Positions 9,000 to 17,051 of a stretch of 64,000 nucleotides of DNA are shown piece after piece; within the stretch, counting starts at the first letter, position 1, and each line of letters starts with the position of its first letter. Below the pieces are notes generated by a model that did not search any database, had not been told where the DNA came from, and saw only the letters and a list, made by a program, of their open reading frames with translations. The DNA lies in NCBI GenBank assembly GCA_016713175.1, contig JADJPQ010000030.1, positions 1 to 64,000 on the forward strand. The letters are read 5' to 3'. Source of the DNA: Planctomycetota bacterium (lineage in GTDB: Bacteria > Planctomycetota > UBA1135 > UBA2386). A program made the position numbers and the translations under genes.

Positions 9000-10916
9000 A
9001 TGTCGGCCGTCCGGTCCCCTGCACTCGTCGTCGTGTCGTTCTGGGACGGCCGGCCGCGGCAGGAACTCGATGCGCTGCTGCACGATCTGGCGACGATCCC
9101 CGCCGGGTGGCCGTTCGCCGTCCTGGTGGTGGTCAATCAGGAACGCGCCGAACCGACGGCGATCACTGCGTCGCTGCCCGGGCTGCGCGTGCTCCATCGG
9201 CCCAACACCGGCTACAACATCGGGGCGTGGGATCACGGCTATCGCAGCGCGCCCGACCACGACGTCTACCTGTTCTTGCAGCAGGAATGCCGCGTGCGGC
9301 GGCCAGATTGGCTGCTGCCCTTTGTCCAGCGCCTGCAACTTGGCGAAGTCGGCCTGGTTGGCGAACGGGCCAATCCGGCGTGGGATCGGCCCTGGGACGA
9401 GATCGAACGTCGGTTCGCGGGTCACGAACTGCACGATCACTTCATCGAGGGCAGACCAGCGCCGCGGCTGGCGACGTACCGGCACTTCTTCGCGCAACAC
9501 GGCATCGAACCCGGGCTGCGCGGCGATCATTTGCAGACGCTGGTGCTGGCGGCGACCGGCGCGACGTTGCGGCGGATCGGCGGGTTCCCGGTCGGGCGTG
9601 ACTACGGCGAATCGATTGCCGCCGAGATCTCGGTGTCCAAGCGGGTGCAGGCGCTCGGGCTGACCGCCGAACAGCTCGGGCCGCGGCCATTCACGTGTTT
9701 TTCGCATCCGCAATGGCAAGACAAGGCCGATCGGCAGCCATTGCCGGCGCCGCGATTGTCGCTCGGCACGTTCTTGCACGGCCGCGCGTCCAAGCCGCTG
9801 TTCGATGCCAGGCCATGGCTGGTGCTCGGCAAGGGGCCGACGTTTGCGCAGTTTTCGGCCGCGCATCGGCAGCAGCACAATCTGTTCGCGCTCAATCACG
9901 TCGTCCGGGAGACAGCGGTCGACCTCGCGCACGCCATCGACATCGACGTGGTCAAGACCTGCGCCGCACACCTCGACGCGCATGCGCGGTTCCTGCTGAT
10001 GCCGCGGGTGCCGCACGTCGATTCGCGGCCCGGCGAACGGCTGCTCGAAGAATGGCTTGCCGAGATTCCGGAGCTGTACGAGCTCGAACGGCGCGGCCGT
10101 CTGGTCTGGTACAACTGTTCGACCGCCCGACCGCATCCCGGCAGTCCGGTGATCGAGGTGCAGTGCTTCAGTTCGGAAGCGGCCTTCGGGATCCTGGCGG
10201 CGATGGGGGTGCGCACGATCCGTTCGCTCGGCATCGATGGCGGGCGGCAGTACTCCGGCACGTTCGCCGATCTCGCGGGCACGACGCGGTTGCAGAACGG
10301 GCAGCCGCTGTTCGATCAGCAGTTCGTGCATCTGGATCGGCTGGTGCGCCGACATCGACTCGAGTGGCGACCGCTGGCGACGCCGCAGCGGATCTGGATC
10401 CGGCGCGGCAACGAACCCGAACTGGCGGCGCGGGTGCTGGAGCACAGCATCAAGAAGCACGCGACGATGCCGGTGGCGATCGAACACGAACGGCCCGGTG
10501 TCGTGGCTCCTGGCGATGCGTTGGTCGTCGATGCGGCGGCGCTGGCGACGGCGGATCTGCCGGCCGATGCGGCGAGGCTGCGCGCCGGTGGCTGGCTGCA
10601 GCCGCTGCCGGCGCGACGGCCGTGGTTGGCTCCGGATGAAGCGGCGGCGGGCCCGTGGCTCGATGCGTTTGCCGAGGCGGTCAACGCGGGTGCAGTGACG
10701 CGGCGACAGGTGCAACATGCGGTTTCGGCGTCGGCGGCCGATGCGCGGCTGCTGTCGCCGTTGACGTTGGCGAGTGGCGCGGCGGCTGGCGGCGAGGCCG
10801 GGCGTCTGCGCCGCGAACTCGCGCAGATGCGTTTGTCGCGAACCTGGCAGGTCGGTTGCCTGTTGGTGCGGCCGGCGTTGCTGGCGCAGCGATTGTTGTG
10901 GAGGCGGGTGCGATGA
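9000..10916 (+). CDS. GT2-like/DUF115-like fusion protein with degenerate GT8-like tail
   Basis: The product is 638 residues. Residues ~5-260 look like a glycosyltransferase domain ('PALVVVSFWDGRPRQEL', 'RPNTGYNIGAWDHGY', 'VYLFLQQECRV', 'IGGFPVGRDYGESIAAEI'). Residues ~275-470 begin 'PWLVLGKGPTF' and end 'FGILAAMGVRTIRSLGIDGG'. This recalls the GxGPS motif and S/T-rich C-terminal helix of DUF115/GT42-type enzymes. Then comes 'RIWIRRGNEPELAARVLEHS', the beginning of the GT8-like domain that is intact in the - strand gene at 12371-13969, but the catalytic core is missing. The last ~40 residues again match that gene ('LRRELAQMRLSRTWQVG'). The domain roles are inferred. Confidence 0.75.
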   Translation: MSAVRSPALVVVSFWDGRPRQELDALLHDLATIPAGWPFAVLVVVNQERAEPTAITASLPGLRVLHRPNTGYNIGAWDHGYRSAPDHDVYLFLQQECRVRRPDWLLPFVQRLQLGEVGLVGERANPAWDRPWDEIERRFAGHELHDHFIEGRPAPRLATYRHFFAQHGIEPGLRGDHLQTLVLAATGATLRRIGGFPVGRDYGESIAAEISVSKRVQALGLTAEQLGPRPFTCFSHPQWQDKADRQPLPAPRLSLGTFLHGRASKPLFDARPWLVLGKGPTFAQFSAAHRQQHNLFALNHVVRETAVDLAHAIDIDVVKTCAAHLDAHARFLLMPRVPHVDSRPGERLLEEWLAEIPELYELERRGRLVWYNCSTARPHPGSPVIEVQCFSSEAAFGILAAMGVRTIRSLGIDGGRQYSGTFADLAGTTRLQNGQPLFDQQFVHLDRLVRRHRLEWRPLATPQRIWIRRGNEPELAARVLEHSIKKHATMPVAIEHERPGVVAPGDALVVDAAALATADLPADAARLRAGGWLQPLPARRPWLAPDEAAAGPWLDAFAEAVNAGAVTRRQVQHAVSASAADARLLSPLTLASGAAAGGEAGRLRRELAQMRLSRTWQVGCLLVRPALLAQRLLWRRVR

Positions 10917-12364
10917 ATCCGCGGCGCTGGTGGCAGCGACGTCGGCAGCGGTCCACCGCTGCCGTGACCCATCGAACTGCCGCGCCGATGCTGTCGTTCA
11001 TTGCCGCGGATCCGCGCCGTTGTCGATCGGTGGCCGGTGACCAGCACGAGGTCGTTGCCCGCTTTGCGGACGCGCGTGGCGAGTTCGTCACCTGGCTCGA
11101 GCCCGGCGATGAACCGGTGGCGACAGCCGGCCAGCGGCTGCTGGCAGCGTTCGCCACGGACCCCGAGATCGATTGGGTGTTCAGCGACGAGAGCGTCGCT
11201 GCCGCGGCATTCCACAAGCCCGGCTGGTCGCCGGCGCTGTTGTTGGCGCAGCCGTATGCGCTGCGTCTGGCGGCGGTACGGCGCGAGCTCGCGGTTGCCG
11301 TCGGCCCACCGCGGGCCGAACTGGGACGTGTCGCCGCCTGGGACTTCGCTTTGCGCGCCACCCGGGCGGCCCGCAAGGTCGCGCACATCCCAGAACTGCT
11401 GTGCCGCTCGTTGCCTCGGGTGCCACCCGATGACGAACAGATCGCCGTAGTCGCTGCTTCGGCGGCCAGCCTGGGGCTCGCGGCAACGGTGCGCCGCTGT
11501 CCGTTCGCGCCGGTGCTGTCGGTTGGCGTTCGCCCGACCACATCCGCGGCGGTCACCATCATCGTGCCGACGCGGGATCGTCTCGACCTCGTCCGCACCT
11601 GCATCGACAGCGTCGTCGCGACGACCGGTCACCTCGACGTGCAGATCCTGATCGTCGACAACGGCAGCGTCGAGCCTGCCACCATGGCCTGGTTCACCCA
11701 ACTGCAGCAGTCTCCGCGGATCCGCGTGCTGCGCGACGATGGTCCGTTCGACTACTCGGCGCTGATGAACCGCGCGGTGGCCGCCTGCACGACGCCCTTG
11801 GTGCTGTTGTTGAACAACGACACCAAGGCAATCGCGGCGGACTGGCTGGATCAGCTGCTCGGCTGGCTGGCCCTGCCCGATGTCGGCGCGGTCGGCGGCA
11901 GGCTGCGATACGACGATGACACGATCCAGCACGCCGGCGTGATCCTCGGCATTGGCGGCGTGGCTTCCCATGGCCACAAGGGTTTTCGCCACGATCAACC
12001 CGGCTATCACGGGCTGCTGCACTGTGTCCGCGACGTCAGTGCGGTGACCGGCGCGTGTCTGTTGACCCGCCGCGACGATTATCTGGCCGTCGGCGGCCTC
12101 GACCCCGGATTGCGCGTGGCCTACAATGACATCGACTTCTGTCTGCGGCTCCGAGCGCGGGGTCGCCGGGTGATCTTCACGCCGCTCGCCGAGCTGTATC
12201 ACTTCGAAGGCAAGAGCCGCGGCGACGACCAGCGCGGTCAGTCGCGGTTCGATCGCGAGATCGCGTTCATGCAGGAGCGCTGGGGGCCGTTGCTGGCGGC
12301 CGACCCGTTCTACAACCCGAACCTGGCGCTGAACGCGACGGACTTCCGCCGCCGCCAGCGCTGA
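10913..12364 (+). CDS. glycosyltransferase family 2 protein
   Basis: The product is 483 residues. An N-terminal ~200-residue region has a decayed GT-like look ('ARFADARGEFVTWLEPGDEP', 'PEIDWVFSDES'). It is followed by a clear GT2 catalytic domain: 'VTIIVPTRDRLDLVRTCIDS', 'ILIVDNGSV', 'FDYSALMNRAV', the metal motif 'LLNNDTKA', 'GVILGIGGVASHGHKG' and 'YNDIDFCLRLRARG'. This two-part arrangement is usual for O-antigen rhamnosyl/galactosyl transferases. The start overlaps the previous stop by four bases (ATGA). It is the last gene of the + strand glycan operon and ends six bases from a convergent gene. Confidence 0.9.
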   Translation: MNPRRWWQRRRQRSTAAVTHRTAAPMLSFIAADPRRCRSVAGDQHEVVARFADARGEFVTWLEPGDEPVATAGQRLLAAFATDPEIDWVFSDESVAAAAFHKPGWSPALLLAQPYALRLAAVRRELAVAVGPPRAELGRVAAWDFALRATRAARKVAHIPELLCRSLPRVPPDDEQIAVVAASAASLGLAATVRRCPFAPVLSVGVRPTTSAAVTIIVPTRDRLDLVRTCIDSVVATTGHLDVQILIVDNGSVEPATMAWFTQLQQSPRIRVLRDDGPFDYSALMNRAVAACTTPLVLLLNNDTKAIAADWLDQLLGWLALPDVGAVGGRLRYDDDTIQHAGVILGIGGVASHGHKGFRHDQPGYHGLLHCVRDVSAVTGACLLTRRDDYLAVGGLDPGLRVAYNDIDFCLRLRARGRRVIFTPLAELYHFEGKSRGDDQRGQSRFDREIAFMQERWGPLLAADPFYNPNLALNATDFRRRQR

Positions 12365-12370
12365 CGCCGG

Positions 12371-13969
12371 TCAGGCCGAGGCATCGCGGGCGCCTGACCC
12401 GCGTCGTCGCAGCAGGTCGAACGGCCGGGTCAGCAGGCGGCCGACACGCCAGGTCCACGAACGGCGCAGGTCGTCGAGTTCGCGCCGCAGGCGGTCGACT
12501 TCGGCCCGGCTGCCCGGGTCTGCTGGCGACGTCACCACGGTCTGCTCCGCGTTGCCTGCCGTTGGCTTGACCGCATCCGGATCGACCCACGACCAGAACG
12601 CCGGTGCCTTGGCGAGTGCCGCTTCGAGTCCGCGCTTGTACCAGCCCTTGGCGATGCCGTTCCGCACTTCGGTGGGATCGATCGCGCCGGCCGCGACCGC
12701 ATCCTCGTACGCGCGCATCCACAGTTCGTTCAGCGGTGTCTTGTCGGTCTTCCACGGCTGCGTCGGCACCACGGTGAAGTGCGTCAGCGCCGTCCTGCCC
12801 GGCTCATGGGTCTCCAGGTGGTTCCATTCCACCGGCACGTCTTCACCGATCTCGTCGGGTCGCACTAGGCACATCTCGAACATCAGGTTGGCGTACGTGT
12901 ACTTGCCATCGTCGAGACCCTTGATGATCTCTTCCACCCGCCACGGCAGGCGATCGCAGTCGAGCAGCATCACCGAGAACTGCCGGCCCGGATGGAACCA
13001 CGAATGGTCCTTCCATGCCGCCGGCGGCTTGTCCTGATACGTGCACAGCACCTTGCGTTCGCCGAACGGGATCCGCCACAGTTCGGCGACATCGCGAAAC
13101 ACCTGCATGTCGGAGTCGACGTACAGCGCGCGACCGCGATAGCCGCACAGCTCCGGGATCCGCAGCCGGTAGAACGAGAACTTCGTGCGGGCGCGGTTCT
13201 TCGGGTCCCGCGGCACCGGGATGGCGTAGTCGCGCATGATGGTGATCGCGACCGGGCCGCTGGCGTGCTGCCGGATCGTGTGTTCGAGCACCCTGGCCGC
13301 GACGTGTTCGCTCTCGTCGCCGCCGATGAAGATCCGCATCGGCGGGATCAGCGTCGAATAGTCGATGCCGGTCTCCTGCACGATGGCGTCGATCATCCGG
13401 AACTGGATGTCGAACGAGGGCTGCTGGTTGGCCAGCAGCGTCTTCTGCTGCACGTCCGAGAACGCGTTGCTGTACGAACGACCGCCGTCGACGCCGAGCG
13501 AGCGGACCACCTTGGCGCCCAGGCGCGCGACGATCCGCAGCGCCGCCTCCGAGCTGAAGAACCGGACCTTGATCGGCGGCGAACTGCCGAGCACCGGACA
13601 GGTCTTGCTGCGCAGGTCGTACCAGACGAGGCGGCCACGGCGATCGAACTCGCGCAGCACCGGCACTTCATCGAGGAACGATTCCAGCGGCCGCTTCGGA
13701 TCCGGCTTGCACTGCACGTGCGGGAAGCGCGGCATGACCAGCCATTGCGCGTTCTTCGGCAGCGCCTCGGCGCAGGCGGCGACGACATCGAGGTCGATGA
13801 TGTGGGCGACGTCGACCGGCAGTTCGCGGACGACGTGGTTGAGGCCGATGCGCAGGAACCCCGACAGATCGAACTCACCGCGGCGGGCGAACGTCGGCCC
13901 CTTGCCGAGCAGCAGCCACGGGCGGTCCGGGAAACCGGCCTGTTCGATCCAGCGCGCGAGTTCGAGCAT
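12371..13969 (-). CDS. DUF115-like domain fused to GT8-like glycosyltransferase
   Basis: The product is 532 residues from the ATG at 13969. Residues ~14-235 carry the same domain as the 9000-10916 protein ('PWLLLGKGPTF', 'GLNHVVRELPVDVAHIIDLD', 'RRGRLVWYDL', 'LGAKVVRSLGVDGG'). Residues ~245-480 form a GT8-like domain with the D-x-D motif in 'GRALYVDSDMQVF' and 'LTHFTVVPTQPWK', the His contact near the donor. A short coiled region and a basic tail follow. The GT8 part is closely related to the single-domain gene immediately upstream on the same strand. It probably adds sugars to the same surface glycan; linkage and donors are unknown. Confidence 0.8.
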   Translation of the reverse strand: MLELARWIEQAGFPDRPWLLLGKGPTFARRGEFDLSGFLRIGLNHVVRELPVDVAHIIDLDVVAACAEALPKNAQWLVMPRFPHVQCKPDPKRPLESFLDEVPVLREFDRRGRLVWYDLRSKTCPVLGSSPPIKVRFFSSEAALRIVARLGAKVVRSLGVDGGRSYSNAFSDVQQKTLLANQQPSFDIQFRMIDAIVQETGIDYSTLIPPMRIFIGGDESEHVAARVLEHTIRQHASGPVAITIMRDYAIPVPRDPKNRARTKFSFYRLRIPELCGYRGRALYVDSDMQVFRDVAELWRIPFGERKVLCTYQDKPPAAWKDHSWFHPGRQFSVMLLDCDRLPWRVEEIIKGLDDGKYTYANLMFEMCLVRPDEIGEDVPVEWNHLETHEPGRTALTHFTVVPTQPWKTDKTPLNELWMRAYEDAVAAGAIDPTEVRNGIAKGWYKRGLEAALAKAPAFWSWVDPDAVKPTAGNAEQTVVTSPADPGSRAEVDRLRRELDDLRRSWTWRVGRLLTRPFDLLRRRGSGARDASA

Positions 13970-13980
13970 GGGCGCGGATG

Positions 13981-14754
13981 CTAGCGCCCACCTCCCGTCG
14001 TGGCATGCCGGGCGGGCACGAAGCGCAGCAGGTCCTTGTGGATCAGCTTCCGGGCGACGCCGGTCTCGATGTCGGCGGCGGTCACATGGCCGGCGGCGAC
14101 CGCCTCGGCCAGATACTGATCCCAGATCCAGCCGTTGGGATTGGTGCGGCACTTCCACGGCTGCGTCGGCACGACCGTGTAGTGGATGTTCTTGGTCTTG
14201 CCGGGTTCGTAGATCTCCAGCGAGTTCCACTCGGTGCCGAGCCGGTGGTCGATCCGTTCGGGCGGCACGATGCACATGTCGTTCATCAGTTGGCCGTAAT
14301 CGTAGCGGCCTTCGTCGAAGCCGCGGACGATCTCGTGGATGTCCCAGCGCAGGCGTTCGCAGTCGAGCATCATGACCGCGTAGTGGCGGCCGGTCTTGAA
14401 GGCCGGGTTGTTGCGCCATGCCGGCGGGGTTTCTGGTTGCCAGGTGCAGAACAGGTGGTGCTGGCCGAATGGGATCTGGAACACCTCGGCGATGTCGGTG
14501 AACACGAGCATGTCGGCGTCGAGGTAGAGCGCGCGGCCGCGGTAGCCGCAGCGTTGTGGGATGGTGAAACGGCACAGCGAGAAGCCGGTGCGCGGTTGGT
14601 TCTTCTTGTCCCTGGGGATCGGCATGCCGTCGGCGGTCATGCCGTGGAACTCGACGGGGGCGCTGGCGTGTTTGCGGATCGAGTATTCGAGGACTTTGGT
14701 CGGGACGGTTTGGGATTCGTCGGTGCCGACGAAGACGCGCATCGGTTCGGTCAT
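13981..14754 (-). CDS. GT8-like glycosyltransferase
   Basis: The product is 257 residues starting at the ATG at 14754 (MTEPMRVFVGTDE). The longer open frame upstream is low-complexity and not supported. The domain shows 'GYRGRALYLDADMLVF' with the D-x-D metal site, 'YAVMMLDCERL', 'YDYGQLMNDM' and 'IHYTVVPTQPWK'. It matches the C-terminal half of the next gene over almost its full length, so the two are paralogues. The stop lies 11 bases before the start of that gene, so they form a two-gene - strand operon, convergent with the + strand glycan genes. Confidence 0.85.
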   Translation of the reverse strand: MTEPMRVFVGTDESQTVPTKVLEYSIRKHASAPVEFHGMTADGMPIPRDKKNQPRTGFSLCRFTIPQRCGYRGRALYLDADMLVFTDIAEVFQIPFGQHHLFCTWQPETPPAWRNNPAFKTGRHYAVMMLDCERLRWDIHEIVRGFDEGRYDYGQLMNDMCIVPPERIDHRLGTEWNSLEIYEPGKTKNIHYTVVPTQPWKCRTNPNGWIWDQYLAEAVAAGHVTAADIETGVARKLIHKDLLRFVPARHATTGGGR

Positions 14755-15144
14755 GCGGATCCTGGCGATGGGATGCGGGGATTGTCGGGGGCGCGGGCGG
14801 GGATGGGATGGGCTGTTGGTCGCAGGTTGGGGACGTGATGCTCTGTGCGTCCGATGCGGCTCTTCAGGTAGTGGTGGTTGTGCGCTTGCGGGAGTCGTCG
14901 TGCGACCGAGAGTTCCGCCCTTTGTGATGTGGGGCTGTTGCGGTCGGGTTCGTCGTCGGTGGTGTGTGTTCGTGGCAGCAACGTCGCTGGCCGGCGGCGC
15001 ACTCGTTTGCGGGGCCGCCTCGCATCTCCCGGTCTCGGCGGCCGTCTTGAGCACGATTTCGCACGCCCTGTCGCGCACGATTCTGCCGCGACCCCTCGCT
15101 GCCCTGTTCCGTCACGCCTTCGCGCCAGCCGACGGCGCGAACAA

Positions 15145-15186
15145 GTGGTCCCGCTTGCCCGAGCCGGAGGTGGTCCCGTTTGCCCG
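15145..15186 (+). repeat. two direct copies of a 17 bp GTGGTCCCG motif
   Basis: GTGGTCCCGCTTGCCCG (15145-15161) and GTGGTCCCGTTTGCCCG (15170-15186) differ at one base and are spaced 25 bases apart. Short tandemly arranged motifs of this kind are found at the ends of IS21-family elements, but no istA/istB gene is present, so an IS end remnant is only a suggestion. Confidence 0.5.
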
Positions 15187-15485
15187 GCCCTTGACAGCAA
15201 CCGCAAGCGAGCGGTGAAGTTGGCGGCGTGCCGGTGGCAATTGAGTGCGCTGATGCCGGCCTCGGCGGAACCGGCGATCACTCCGTGCGAGTCGCCTGAC
15301 GCAAGTTGTCCGCGATGCCGGGTTGGTCGCCTTGTGCGTCGTCGCTTGTCGCCTTCGGCGGCGCCGGAGGTGGCTGACACGTCATGATCGTCGAGCGCAA
15401 TGACGGGCCGAGGCTGGACGTGCGACCCGGTGCCGGGTACGGCAGGGCTCTGTACCCAGGGCGAATCGGGGGCCGCCGAAGGGTG

Positions 15486-15516
15486 GCGCCAACCGTTTAG
15501 TTCGCCTCGTTGGCGC
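15486..15516 (+). repeat. inverted repeat, 8 bp stem
   Basis: GCGCCAAC at 15486-15493 is repeated in reverse complement as GTTGGCGC at 15509-15516 around a 15-base loop. No T-tract follows, so a standard terminator is not supported. Function unknown. Confidence 0.4.
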
Positions 15517-15636
15517 TGTCGAACGGGCGGTCGGGTGGTCAACGGGCCCCGTCGTCGGCGGTCTCGCGGTAGTCGACCCGGTTGCGCGCGGGGCAGGACT
15601 TGGATCGAATGCCCATAGCCGCATCGCCGCGGCTTC

Positions 15637-15734
15637 GTTCAACATGATCCCATCCGGAAGAAGTCGCGCGTTGCCGGCCGCCGTGGCGGAGCCATCCTCG
15701 CGACTTCCTCAGGATAGGATCCTGATCGTTGGGC
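15637..15734 (+). other. attC-like recombination site 0
   Basis: The left core GTTCAAC (15637-15643) and right core GTTGGGC (15728-15734) fit RYYYAAC and GTTRRRY and can pair along all seven positions if G-T pairs are allowed. Between them an imperfect palindrome folds the site: GGAAGAAGTCGCG pairs with CGCGACTTCCTC, and outer GATCC/ATCC blocks also pair. Length is 98 bp. It precedes the first cassette gene. No gene belonging to it was found upstream. Confidence 0.65.
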
Positions 15735-15753
15735 CGCAGCTGCTGAGTGATCC

Positions 15754-16881
15754 ATGGTCAACAATGCTGATCAACCTGATTCCGGCGATCGTGCTTCCGA
15801 AGTGAGCGATCCTCGCAAGCGGCTTGCAGGGATCGCTGAGCAATTGAAGTCCGGATCTGTGCCTGTGCCCGTAACTGCTCGCACATTCCTTGGGTGGTTC
15901 GGGATTCAGCGCCGTGGCTACTACAAGGTTCGGACTGTGCGCGCCTATCTCAAAGAGGCTGGCCTTGTGACTACGCCGGACTTCGAGTTCGTCTACATCG
16001 ACTCCTCAATCGCGTTTGCGCTGGCTCCGACCAAGGCTGTCGTGTCGGGCACCGCGTCGATAACTGGGAGCGCAACTGCGACCATTGGGGAGCCATCGCC
16101 CGAAGTCTCAGCAAGTGCCTCGGTCCTGCTGGGTGGGGCGAGCTCGGACCCGACATACCGAATCGGCAAGTTGGCGTCCGCCAACAATCCGCCCATCGGC
16201 GTGAAGCCAGACAGCAGTCTTCAGGAGGCCGTGACGGTGATGCTGTCCCACGACTTCTCGCAGTTGCCTGTGATGCAGTCCGAGTTTGCCGTCAAGGGTG
16301 TTGTCAGTTGGACGAGTATCGGATCCAGGCTTGCTCTTGGGAAGGCTGGTCAGAAGGCCAGCGACTTCATGGAGCCGGCCAACGAGATCAGCGCCGACAC
16401 TTCTCTGTTCGCAGCGATCGCGAAGATCGTGGCCAACCAGTATGTGCTTATTCGTGGGGCTGCCAACCGCATCGTCGGAATCGTGACCCCGAGCGACCTC
16501 AGCATACAGTTTGGGCAGCTCGCGGAGCCCTTCCTGCTCCTGGGAGAAATCGAGAATCACGTCCGAAGACTGATAGGCGACAAGTTCTCCGTCGACGAGG
16601 TCAAGGCTGCGCGAGATCCCGCGGACGCCGCTCGCGATGTCAAATCAGTCGCAGACTTGGGGTTTGGCGAATACGTTCGGCTTCTGTCGAAGCCGGAGCG
16701 TTGGAGTAAGCTCAATCTCGCAGTGGACCGGGCCGTGTTTGTCGCGCAGCTTGATCAGATACGTGGGATTCGCAATGACGTGATGCACTTTGATCCGGAT
16801 GGCGTAGCTGAGGAGGATCTGGTGACCCTCCGCAAGTTCGGCCGGTTCTTGATGACACTGCAGGAGTTGGGTGCAACGTGA
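15754..16881 (+). CDS. CBS-domain protein with C-terminal HEPN domain
   Basis: The product is 375 residues. Residues ~155-265 form a CBS pair ('IGVKPDSSLQEAVTVMLSHD', 'FSQLPVM', 'GVVSWTSIG', 'RIVGIVTPSDLS'), a module that usually binds adenine nucleotides. The C-terminal ~105 residues ('LLGEIENHVRRLIGDKFS' onward) end with 'IRGIRNDVMHFDPDG', which contains the R-x4-H signature of HEPN RNases. The N-terminal ~75 residues look like a winged-helix-type domain. The combination resembles HEPN proteins annotated as the Swt1 family. As the first gene of an integron cassette it is plausibly a stress or phage-defence effector; that role is inference. The ATG lies 20 bases after the attC core, with no strong ribosome site. 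Confidence 0.8.
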   Translation: MVNNADQPDSGDRASEVSDPRKRLAGIAEQLKSGSVPVPVTARTFLGWFGIQRRGYYKVRTVRAYLKEAGLVTTPDFEFVYIDSSIAFALAPTKAVVSGTASITGSATATIGEPSPEVSASASVLLGGASSDPTYRIGKLASANNPPIGVKPDSSLQEAVTVMLSHDFSQLPVMQSEFAVKGVVSWTSIGSRLALGKAGQKASDFMEPANEISADTSLFAAIAKIVANQYVLIRGAANRIVGIVTPSDLSIQFGQLAEPFLLLGEIENHVRRLIGDKFSVDEVKAARDPADAARDVKSVADLGFGEYVRLLSKPERWSKLNLAVDRAVFVAQLDQIRGIRNDVMHFDPDGVAEEDLVTLRKFGRFLMTLQELGAT

Positions 16882-16901
16882 GCGAGCCATGTTCCCGCTC
16901 G

Positions 16902-16969
16902 GCCCAACACGCCGCAGGAGGCGACCGGCCGCCAAGCCAGCCGGCGCCCCAGCGTCAAAGACGTTAGGC
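16902..16969 (+). other. attC site 1
   Basis: Left core GCCCAAC (16902-16908) and right core GTTAGGC (16963-16969) bound a 68 bp palindromic site with inner arms ACGC..GGCG..CCGGC pairing with GCCGG..CGCC..GCGT. It starts 21 bases after the stop of the CBS/HEPN gene, the normal place for a cassette attC. Its sequence is close to attC site 2 (shared AGAC-GTTAG end and GCCGCCAAGCC centre). Confidence 0.8.
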
Positions 16970-17051
16970 TGCGGCGTGATGGTAGGCCTGCTTTGGATCG
17001 TGCCGTGCTTTGACCGAACGAGTGCACCACCATGAAATCGGCGAACTAGTC

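Larger units (their letters stand above)
14755..15636 (+). other. 882 bp without a supported gene
   Basis: Several open frames cross this stretch on both strands, but none shows a domain, a ribosome site or a normal amino-acid profile; all are arginine/proline/serine rich in the way antisense frames are in this DNA. Two structured items are listed separately: a 17 bp direct repeat at 15145-15186 and a hairpin at 15486-15516. The stretch lies between the glycan locus and the first attC-like site. It may be a decayed cassette or the scar of a lost element. Confidence 0.6.

Noticed and set aside
8421..10718. 765-codon open frame on the - strand
   Set aside because: Antisense to the fusion protein at 9000-10916. 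Only its overlap with the small coiled-coil gene region has a real gene, which is in a different frame.
15145..15186. CRISPR-like repeat
   Set aside because: Only two copies with a very short spacer and no cas genes.
14755..15636. Open frames of 70-260 codons on both strands
   Set aside because: No ribosome site, no domain, skewed composition; several frames are open simultaneously, as expected by chance in this GC content.
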